From a virus, in the IMG/VR virus record IMGVR_UViG_3300017527_000281, positions 1-43,028 of that record: a stretch of 43,028 bases of DNA. One strand, 5' to 3'. The translations under genes were made by a program, and so were the position numbers. Shown here piece by piece: positions 30,901-35,357 of this stretch (position 1 is its first letter; the number at the start of each line of letters is the position of its first letter). A model generated the notes under the pieces. That model saw nothing but the letters and a program-made list of their open reading frames with translations. It was not told where the DNA came from and did not search any database.

Positions 30901-31110
30901 ATGAGCGAACAGAAAGACACCGTGTTTTACATCCGAGTAGAAAAGTCCCTCGGGGACCAAGTCCGCGCCGAGGCCGCCGTCCGTGGGCACCACGTTTCCG
31001 GGTTCATCCGCTGGGTATTGCGCCAGTGGTGCGACGCCAACGCCGTGACCCTCGAGCAGGCCCGCCACCTGGCGGACGCCGCCGAGACGGAGGAGGCCAC
31101 CGATGCCTAA
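30901..31110 (+). CDS. Ribbon-helix-helix regulator candidate
   Basis: 69 residues, with AGGAGG 7 bases before the ATG. DTVFYIRVEKSLGDQVRAEAAVRGHHVSGFIRWVLRQW has the layout of a CopG/Arc ribbon-helix-helix: one strand, a helix, a turn with RGHHVSG and a second helix. The C-terminus is Glu/Ala-rich. As the first gene of the rightward unit, beside divergent promoters with an inverted repeat, it probably represses one or both promoters. The ORF overlaps the next start. Confidence 0.7.
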   Translation: MSEQKDTVFYIRVEKSLGDQVRAEAAVRGHHVSGFIRWVLRQWCDANAVTLEQARHLADAAETEEATDA

Positions 31111-31426
31111 CTGCCGACACTGCGACCGCCCTATCACGTCCTCGTCCAAGTCGTGCGAGATGTGCCACAAAGGGCTGCAAGAGGGAATGCGCTACTGGTC
31201 CCGCGTGATGATGGACCAGGCTGACCTTATGGCCCGGTATCGAGAGCTGCACAATCGCGGAAAGCTAGGACCAGTGGGGTTCAACTGGTGGGGATCTGCA
31301 AAGATGTACTATCGACAGGCGCAGCAGGAACACGACCGCCTTGAGCAGATATGGCAAGCGGCGATCACGTTGAGAGCACAGGACGTGCGCGACCAGGCAG
31401 AGACACACGCCGACGCGATTAGGTAG
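31103..31426 (+). CDS. Zinc-ribbon protein with helical tail
   Basis: 107 residues. The N-terminal CRHCDRPITSSSKSCEMCHKG has two CxxC pairs (C4, C7, C18, C21), typical of a zinc ribbon. Then a helical stretch (MRYWSRVMMDQADLMARYRELH) with a phage-like middle (GPVGFNWWGSAKMYYRQAQQEHDRLEQIW) follows. It starts 8 bases before the stop of the regulator gene. Function is unknown; nucleic acid or protein binding is likely. Confidence 0.6.
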   Translation: MPNCRHCDRPITSSSKSCEMCHKGLQEGMRYWSRVMMDQADLMARYRELHNRGKLGPVGFNWWGSAKMYYRQAQQEHDRLEQIWQAAITLRAQDVRDQAETHADAIR

Positions 31427-31445
31427 GACTGAGAGGAGTAGGGAG

Positions 31446-31652
31446 ATGGCAACAAAGCAGTGTGACACATTCGTGCAAGAGTGCGCCTTGGGTGATCTCC
31501 TTGTGTGGACCGACGCATCCAAGGAAACACTCGGTGCAATCCCAGGTATTGCCAAGGGTTTCCTGCATGCGGGGTATTCAAACATGTACACCGTAAGGCT
31601 TGATCCTCGCTACGATCGAGATGAGACCATTGCAGAGATCAAGGCGCTCTAG
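31446..31652 (+). CDS. Small hypothetical protein, 68 aa
   Basis: 68 residues with a GAGGAG-like site upstream. MATKQCDTFVQECALGDLLVWTDASKETLGAIPGIAKGFLHAGYSN and TVRLDPRYDRDETIAEIKAL suggest a small alpha/beta fold. It lacks signal or membrane segments. It is likely a real early gene from spacing; the family is unknown. Confidence 0.55.
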   Translation: MATKQCDTFVQECALGDLLVWTDASKETLGAIPGIAKGFLHAGYSNMYTVRLDPRYDRDETIAEIKAL

Positions 31653-31673
31653 CCACCACCAAAAGGAGGCCGA

Positions 31674-31781
31674 GTGCCACACGTCACCAACTTAGGCGGG
31701 AACGCGATAGGTGAACGTAGGCGAACACCGACCGAATACCACCCGCCACAAAATGTCAACGATCCGAGAGGCGCGCTCTAG
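31674..31781 (+). CDS. Possible 35-aa ORF
   Basis: GTG at 31674 follows AAGGAGG at 4 bases distance, giving MPHVTNLGGNAIGERRRTPT and ending DPRGAL. The Arg/Pro-rich sequence has no recognised motif. The ribosome site is its only support. The rest of the 31653-31845 gap contains GC-rich hairpins (GCCAG/CTGGC near 31782-31802 and GACGCC/GGCGTC) and no other gene. Confidence 0.35.
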   Translation: MPHVTNLGGNAIGERRRTPTEYHPPQNVNDPRGAL

Positions 31782-31845
31782 CGCCAGACGCCGACAGGCT
31801 GGCACCCTCAAGGCGTCGCAGGTAGCAAACACGGGAGAATGAGAG

Positions 31846-32667
31846 ATGTCTGAGAACGAAATCATTGTCAGAGAACAGCCAAAAACACTTTCACTGGGCG
31901 CGCTGCCCACCACTGGGCCGGTCGCACTCATTCAGGCGGCTAGTGGCATAGCGTCAGAGTTGGCCAACATCATCAAGGCCAAAGGACTGTCAAGCCGCAT
32001 TCAGGGCCGCGAGTTTGTCCACGTCGAGGGATGGTCCACGATGGGCGCGATGTTGGGCGTGTTGCCACGAGAGGTAGACACGCAGCGTCTTGAGGATGGC
32101 AGCTATGAGGCAACCGTTGAACTGATCCGCATCAACGACGGCGCGATCATCGGACGCGCCTCGGCTCTTTGCGGGATGGACGAAAAGGACCGGCGCGGCA
32201 AGCTGACCTGGGGCAACCGGGCCGAATACGCCCGGCGCTCGATGGCCGTCACACGCGCAACGGGCAAGGCGTACCGCCTGGGATTCTCTTGGATCATGGC
32301 ATTGGCTGGTTACGAACCGACGCCGATGGAGGAGATCATTGATGGTACATTTGAGGAAACGAAGGCCGCAAAAAGTGCGAAGGCGAAGGATGAACCGCCA
32401 CCGCACTGGATCAAAGACCCGGCCGCCCGTAAGCGGTTCTGGGCTTGGACCAACGGCCTTACATTGACCAAAGAGCAGGTCCACGCCGCGCTAGAGGTTG
32501 AGCACGTCGAGGACTACGCAGGCGCCAAGCAGGACGCGATGGACGCGATCAACAAATGGATCGCCGAGCAGGACCAGGCCGACGCCGAACCCAGCCCCTT
32601 TGCCGAGGCAGTAGAGGACTTGTATCCCAACGCCTCCGAGAACATCGTTCCCCCAGGTGCATCGTGA
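31846..32667 (+). CDS. Possible ssDNA-annealing protein (Erf/RecT-like group)
   Basis: 273 residues. The middle has VEGWSTMGAMLGVLPREV, EATVELIRINDGAIIGRASALCGMDE, then NRAEYARRSMAVTRATGKAYRLGFSWIMALAGYEPTPMEEI. This block, with the SMAxTRAxxKAYR run, recurs in phage proteins placed with recombination genes and probably belongs to the Erf/Rad52-like annealing superfamily. The last 90 residues (WIKDPAARKRFWAWTN) are a helical tail of variable type. The TGA overlaps the next GTG. A role in recombination or replication start is inferred; the family assignment needs a profile search. Confidence 0.5.
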   Translation: MSENEIIVREQPKTLSLGALPTTGPVALIQAASGIASELANIIKAKGLSSRIQGREFVHVEGWSTMGAMLGVLPREVDTQRLEDGSYEATVELIRINDGAIIGRASALCGMDEKDRRGKLTWGNRAEYARRSMAVTRATGKAYRLGFSWIMALAGYEPTPMEEIIDGTFEETKAAKSAKAKDEPPPHWIKDPAARKRFWAWTNGLTLTKEQVHAALEVEHVEDYAGAKQDAMDAINKWIAEQDQADAEPSPFAEAVEDLYPNASENIVPPGAS

Positions 32668-32828
32668 CCCGCCGGCGCGTGCTACTCGGGTGCCTCATCG
32701 TCCTGGTCCTGCTGACGGTGGCGTGCATCAAGATCGACACGGGGGACGGCGACGGCATCACGTTGGAGGAACACGATCACCTCTATGACGTGACGATGAC
32801 GACACCGACACCGAGGGCAGAGAGATGA
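32664..32828 (+). CDS. Small phage lipoprotein, 54 aa
   Basis: A GTG at 32664 overlaps the upstream stop. MTRRRVLLGCLIVLVLLTVAC is a lipoprotein signal: basic n-region, hydrophobic core and a lipobox LTVAC with a Cys at 21. The rest (IKIDTGDGDGITLEEHDHLY and a Thr/Pro end) is short and acidic. The product should be lipid-anchored outside the membrane. Phage lipoproteins often block superinfection; this function is inferred only. The ATGA at the end overlaps the next gene. Confidence 0.65.
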   Translation: MTRRRVLLGCLIVLVLLTVACIKIDTGDGDGITLEEHDHLYDVTMTTPTPRAER

Positions 32829-33046
32829 ACCCAACCCTAACCCTCGTACCCTGCGACGCTCCCCGTGCTCCGTCGAGCCGCATGGAGCACGTGCTGATCC
32901 GCAGCAGCACCGGTATTCTGATTGCCTTCGCGCACATTGACACGTTCTGGACGGGTGCGGGCGAGAATAAGGTATGGGATCACCTCGAGGCCGGACGCAC
33001 GATCGAGGTGGAGCTTAGTGTACGCCCTGGGTCCGCTAGGGACTAG
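32825..33046 (+). CDS. Small beta protein, 73 aa
   Basis: 73 residues beginning by ATGA overlap with the lipoprotein gene. MNPTLTLVPCDAPRAPSSRM then MEHVLIRSSTGILIAFAHIDTFWTGAGENKVWDHLEAG and IEVELSVRPGS are strand-helix-strand elements. No membrane segment or known motif. A credible early gene from coupling. Confidence 0.55.
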   Translation: MNPTLTLVPCDAPRAPSSRMEHVLIRSSTGILIAFAHIDTFWTGAGENKVWDHLEAGRTIEVELSVRPGSARD

Positions 33047-33101
33047 GGATAGCCCGCCCCTACCGCGACGTGGGGACGCTGACGGTCTGGGGCGGGTACA
33101 C

Positions 33102-33178
33102 GGGCCTGAGAATAGTTTCGACGCCGGTTAAGGCCGAATGGCATCCGGTGGACGCGGGGGCAGTACCCGCCAGGTCCA
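33102..33178 (+). ncRNA. Miniature tmRNA-like tRNA-like domain, copy 1
   Basis: The 77-base element has a 7-bp acceptor (GGGCCTG, 33102-33108, with CAGGTCC, 33171-33177) including G3-U70, a D-region AGAATAGTTTCGAC with no D-stem, a 6-bp middle arm (33122-33127 with 33145-33150), a 5-bp T-stem (GCGGG/CCCGC) and A at position 73. This is the plan of tmRNA's tRNA-like domain without the tag-coding region. The T-loop is GGCAGTA, not the usual TTCRANY. No encoded CCA follows. It lies in the 33047-33222 gap, which has no gene. Confidence 0.55.
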
Positions 33179-33222
33179 TTGGTAACATTGAACAGGCAAT
33201 AGCAGACAAGGAGGAAACAGAG

Positions 33223-33576
33223 ATGGACTGCAACGAATTGACAGCACTGGCGGAACGATTCCCAGGCGCGACGCTGGCAGAGATCGCCGCGCTGTTGTCG
33301 GGGAATGTCACCGATGATCCGGGTCCGTGGCGACTCGGGCAGGCATACCACATCCGCACCGTAACGAACTACTGGATCGGGCGGCTCGTGTCTGTTAGCA
33401 ATCAAGAGTTGGTACTGGAGGACGCGACGTGGATCGCAAGCACCGGGCACTTCTCGGACTTTTTCAGCGACGGCCCGGACGAATGCGAACCTGTGGACGG
33501 ACCCGTGATCGTCGGGCGCGGATCGATCGTAGACGCGCAGCTCTGGACGATCCAGATCCCGAGGGCACAGAAATGA
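33223..33576 (+). CDS. Hypothetical protein, 117 aa
   Basis: The ATG at 33223 has AGGAGG 8 bases upstream; an earlier in-frame start lies inside the tRNA-like element and is less likely. MDCNELTALAERFPGATLAEIAALLSGNVTDD is helical, followed by a beta region (AYHIRTVTNYWIGRLVSVSNQELVLEDATWIASTGHFSDFFSDG). The pattern resembles short phage proteins with SH3-like or beta-barrel cores that are found beside replication genes. The function is unknown. The gene ends in ATGA overlap with the SR-repeat ORF. Confidence 0.6.
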   Translation: MDCNELTALAERFPGATLAEIAALLSGNVTDDPGPWRLGQAYHIRTVTNYWIGRLVSVSNQELVLEDATWIASTGHFSDFFSDGPDECEPVDGPVIVGRGSIVDAQLWTIQIPRAQK

Positions 33577-33791
33577 ACGCAGCGATTGCTCGGACTGGGT
33601 ATGATCAGTCGCGGTCGCGGTCGCGGTCGGGGTCGTGGTCGCGGTCGGGGCCGTGGTCGCGGTCGCGGTCGCGGTCGCGGTCGCGGTCGGGGTCGTGGTC
33701 GTGGTCGCGGTCGGGGTCGTGGTCGTGGTCGTGGTCGGGGTCGCGGTCGGGGTCGTGGTCGGGGTCGCGGTCGGGGTCGGGGCCGTGGTAA
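33573..33791 (+). CDS. Ser-(Arg/Gly/Trp) dipeptide repeat protein
   Basis: 72 residues: MNAAIARTGYDQ followed by 30 dipeptides. The second residue of each is Arg, Gly or Trp (two dipeptides start with Pro), set by the variable base of a TCGNGG hexamer. The ATG overlaps the preceding stop (ATGA) and has GAGGGCACAG upstream, which favours this frame over the Gly-Arg and Val-Ala frames also open through the array. The product is strongly basic and could bind RNA or DNA in a disordered form, like RS/RGG tails. It could also be only a by-product of the repeat. Confidence 0.5.
   Translation: MNAAIARTGYDQSRSRSRSGSWSRSGPWSRSRSRSRSRSGSWSWSRSGSWSWSWSGSRSGSWSGSRSGSGPW
33609..33788. repeat. TCGNGG hexamer array, 30 units
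   Basis: There are thirty consecutive 6-base units with the pattern TCGNGG, in which N is C, G or T (never A); two units begin CCG. All frames on both strands stay open for long stretches. The unit is a multiple of 3, in contrast to the 5-base array near 1.7 kb. Confidence 0.95.
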
Positions 33792-33800
33792 CACTTTACA

Positions 33801-33964
33801 AGTTGATAACGGTGCGCCCGTCGGGGACGGTGCGCAGCAAGCGTGGCGGGTAACGAGGCGTTGCTGTCCTGGTCGCAACCGCCCGCACCGTTTCAAGCCT
33901 GCGCTGGTCGAAGGCTCACGCTCAGTGCGTGGGGTAGGCAACATCTAGGCCAGCGCGGGTTTTC
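33801..33964 (+). ncRNA. Structured RNA element, copy 1
   Basis: AACGGTGCG (33808-33816) pairs with CGCACCGTT (33884-33892); GCCTGCGCTGG (33897-33907) pairs with CCAGCGCGGGT (33950-33960) with two GU pairs, followed by TTTT. The same two stems occur in copy 2 with different interiors. Inside are smaller stems, for example AGCAA/TTGCT and CACGC/GCGTG. The second stem plus T run could end transcription. No protein gene is credible here. Confidence 0.55.
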
Positions 33965-33988
33965 TAGACTAGACAGGAGGTTGGTATT

Positions 33989-34153
33989 ATGTCTGAACAC
34001 GAGTATGAATACGAGGCGCATGTACGGGGAACCGTTTATGCCAGTAACCTGGAAGAGGCCAGACGAGAAGTACACAACACCATCGGACGGTTCTCGTGCG
34101 TTGACATCGAGAGCCTGTTCCCGGTGGACGGTGAACCAGAGGAAGACGACTAG
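33989..34153 (+). CDS. Small acidic protein, 54 aa
   Basis: ATG at 33989 with AGGAGG 9 bases upstream. MSEHEYEYEAHVRGTVYASN starts a strand, EEARREVHNTIG is a helix, then FSCVDIESLFPVDGEPEEDD. The alternating pattern resembles small phage proteins with an alpha/beta core (DUF-like, strand-helix-strand). The acidic end is notable. Likely real; function unknown. Confidence 0.6.
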   Translation: MSEHEYEYEAHVRGTVYASNLEEARREVHNTIGRFSCVDIESLFPVDGEPEEDD

Positions 34154-34169
34154 TCAGGCGCAGGCACAT

Positions 34170-34196
34170 CCCCCACGTGGGGAGAGGAGCAGAGAG
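34170..34196 (+). promoter_or_regulatory. Palindromic leader hairpin, copy 1
   Basis: CCCCACGTGGGG (34171-34182) is a 12-base palindrome followed by GGAGAGGAGCAGAGAG, which includes the ribosome site. The same 27 bases occur at 34776-34802 before another gene. The hairpin may regulate translation or act as a protein-binding site. Confidence 0.7.
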
Positions 34197-34406
34197 ATGG
34201 GACAGACATACGCGATCTATGAGGAACGAGGCCGCAACAAGGAGCTGCACAAGCTATTCGATTTCAGTTTCCTGCTGGGCACACCCCTGCCCGGCGACGT
34301 CATCGACACTGGGGAGCACGAGCGGGTCACCATTGGGTATCGGCAATGGACCGCACAAGGCAGGTTGATCCTGGTGACTCGACCCACTGGGCTGGTCCAA
34401 GCGTAG
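34197..34406 (+). CDS. Small hypothetical protein, 69 aa
   Basis: 69 residues from an ATG with GAGAGGAGC upstream. MGQTYAIYEERGRNKELHKLFDFSFLLGTPLPGDVIDTGEHERVTIGYRQW has a beta-rich, short folded core (ITIGYRQWTAQGRLILVTRP-like pattern). It ends 8 bases before the second tRNA-like element. No known motif. Confidence 0.55.
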   Translation: MGQTYAIYEERGRNKELHKLFDFSFLLGTPLPGDVIDTGEHERVTIGYRQWTAQGRLILVTRPTGLVQA

Positions 34407-34413
34407 CACCGTC

Positions 34414-34489
34414 GGGCCTGGAAATGGTTTCGACCTCCCGCAACGCCAAGCGCGAGCGGGGGACATCGGTTCGATTCCGATCAGGTCCA
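34414..34489 (+). ncRNA. Miniature tmRNA-like tRNA-like domain, copy 2
   Basis: The 76-base element has acceptor GGGCCTG (34414-34420)/CAGGTCC (34482-34488) with G3-U70 and A at position 73, D-region GAAATGGTTTCGAC, a 7-bp middle arm (34435-34441 with 34456-34462), T-stem ATCGG/CCGAT and loop TTCGATT. The D-region matches tmRNA's GGxTTCGAC signature with the same 14-base spacing, and G3-U70 is the alanyl-tRNA synthetase identity pair. There is no tag ORF and no encoded CCA (CACT follows). It lies in a region without a gene. Confidence 0.65.
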
Positions 34490-34500
34490 CTAGCAGCACA

Positions 34501-34770
34501 TTGACAAGTTGATAACGGTGCGGCAGCGAGGGCAGCTCGTCACAGTGACGTAACCTGGGGAGACCTTGCGGGGCTCAAGAGACCCAATAGTAGGCCATCA
34601 GGTAACTGAGCGACCTGGCCCGCACCGTTTCATAGCCTGCGCTGCAAAACGCCACCAATGGCAGGGTGGACGAATAGGGATCGCCTTCCCTACGTACTCG
34701 GAAAGCCCTATGTACGGGATCGGTGCATAGGGACAAGGGGTCCGGTTCGAACCCGGTGCGCAGCGCGGGC
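34501..34770 (+). ncRNA. Structured RNA element, copy 2
   Basis: AACGGTGCGG (34514-34523) pairs with CCGCACCGTT (34620-34629); GCCTGCGCTGC (34635-34645) pairs with GCAGCGCGGGC (34760-34770). Compared with copy 1, G-U changes to G-C at the base and G-C changes to C-G at the top of the second stem, so pairing is kept by compensatory change. A T-arm-like hairpin (CCGG TTCGAAC CCGG, 34742-34756) lies just inside the second stem. The interior of the first stem is different from copy 1. No gene lies in 34490-34802. Confidence 0.55.
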
Positions 34771-34775
34771 AACAC

Positions 34776-34802
34776 CCCCCACGTGGGGAGAGGAGCAGAG
34801 AG
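34776..34802 (+). promoter_or_regulatory. Palindromic leader hairpin, copy 2
   Basis: Identical over 27 bases to 34170-34196, again directly before a start codon (GTG at 34803). Confidence 0.7.
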
Positions 34803-34949
34803 GTGATCACATTCCTGATCTGGATCATAGAGAACATCGACGCGATAGGCGCGGTCCTTTGCCGCGGCGCGCTGGTACTGTTCACGATCTCGGTACTCTG
34901 GACTGTATGGCTGATGACACACGCACCAGAATGCCCGGACTGTGAGTGA
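34803..34949 (+). CDS. Small membrane protein, 48 aa
   Basis: GTG at 34803 preceded by GGAGAGGAGC. The product MITFLIWIIENIDAIGAVLC then GALVLFTISVLWTVWLMTH has two hydrophobic segments with a short polar end ECPDCE (a CxxC pair). The second segment is a likely TM helix. The end overlaps the next start by GTGA. Early phage membrane peptides of this sort often modify host physiology; function is unknown. Confidence 0.55.
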   Translation: MITFLIWIIENIDAIGAVLCRGALVLFTISVLWTVWLMTHAPECPDCE

Positions 34950-35169
34950 CCACGTGACCCTCTCCCGTGACCAAGCAGCACGCCCGCCGGCAACCACCAA
35001 CGTTCGCGGCAACTATCGCGTGGGCGTCTACTGCCACCAATGCGAGGCGCCGCGCGTGTTCAAGTTCGACACGGGACATTGGGTGTGTACGGAATGCTGG
35101 TTCGTCGAGCTGGACGCGGGCGGGAACCTGGCACCGAGTCCGTGGGTGAGTAGGGAGGATTCCACTTGA
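34942..35169 (+). CDS. Zinc-ribbon small protein, 75 aa
   Basis: 75 residues from a GTG overlapping the upstream stop. The core YRVGVYCHQCEAPRVFKFDTGHWVCTECWFVELD contains two CxxC pairs in zinc-ribbon spacing. Basic N-terminus (SRDQAARPP). It could be a nucleic acid or protein binder. A sigma70 promoter overlaps its last codons (35166). Confidence 0.6.
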   Translation: MSDHVTLSRDQAARPPATTNVRGNYRVGVYCHQCEAPRVFKFDTGHWVCTECWFVELDAGGNLAPSPWVSREDST

Positions 35170-35194
35170 CAAGCGGGAGCAGATCGGTTATAAT
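35166..35194 (+). promoter_or_regulatory. Perfect sigma70 promoter for helicase-methylase unit
   Basis: TTGACA (35166-35171), exactly 17 bases, TATAAT (35189-35194). The start of transcription would be near 35201, giving a leader of about 157 bases before the ATG at 35358. It is a second, internal promoter of the rightward unit. Confidence 0.85.
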
Positions 35195-35200
35195 CAAAGG

Positions 35201-35341
35201 CAGAAGTACAAGCCGTCCCAACGGCTCATAGACAGCGAGGCTGATCCGCTCCCTTGTGAGGGTCGGTGGTCGTGTTTGGTGCAAGCCTCGCTCGCCTATC
35301 GACCTTGGGCCGACCTTCACAAGAGCGCGGATCTTTGTTTT
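35201..35341 (+). promoter_or_regulatory. Structured leader with terminator-like hairpin
   Basis: A small hairpin (AGCCGT/ACGGCT, 35211-35226) is followed by two helices: A, 35234-35242 with 35284-35292 (9 perfect pairs), and B, 35243-35266 with 35310-35333 (21 Watson-Crick pairs, one GU, two mismatches). B is followed by TTTGTTTT, as in an intrinsic terminator. A and B cross in order, so they form a pseudoknot or exclude each other. The ribosome site follows at 35342. An attenuator or RNA switch is inferred. Confidence 0.65.
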
Positions 35342-35357
35342 AGGAGGAGTCGAGAGA

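Noticed and set aside
33402-33948. Arg-Pro repeat ORF (minus) and Gly-Arg repeat ORF (plus) through the hexamer array
   Set aside because: They exist because the hexamer array is open in all frames; only the Ser-Arg frame has a coupled start.
34551-34620. Possible group I intron core inside structured RNA copy 2
   Set aside because: A few core-like bases (TTGCGGGG, CAAGAGAC) occur, but I could not pair P3, P7 and P8, and no exon is split.
34635-34770. Canonical tRNA with TTCGAAC T-loop
   Set aside because: The stem outside the T-arm is 11 bp with two extra bases before it, and no D-arm or anticodon arm fits.
34658-34945. 95-codon plus-strand ORF over structured RNA copy 2
   Set aside because: It covers paired RNA stems and the start of a better small membrane gene, and has no ribosome site.
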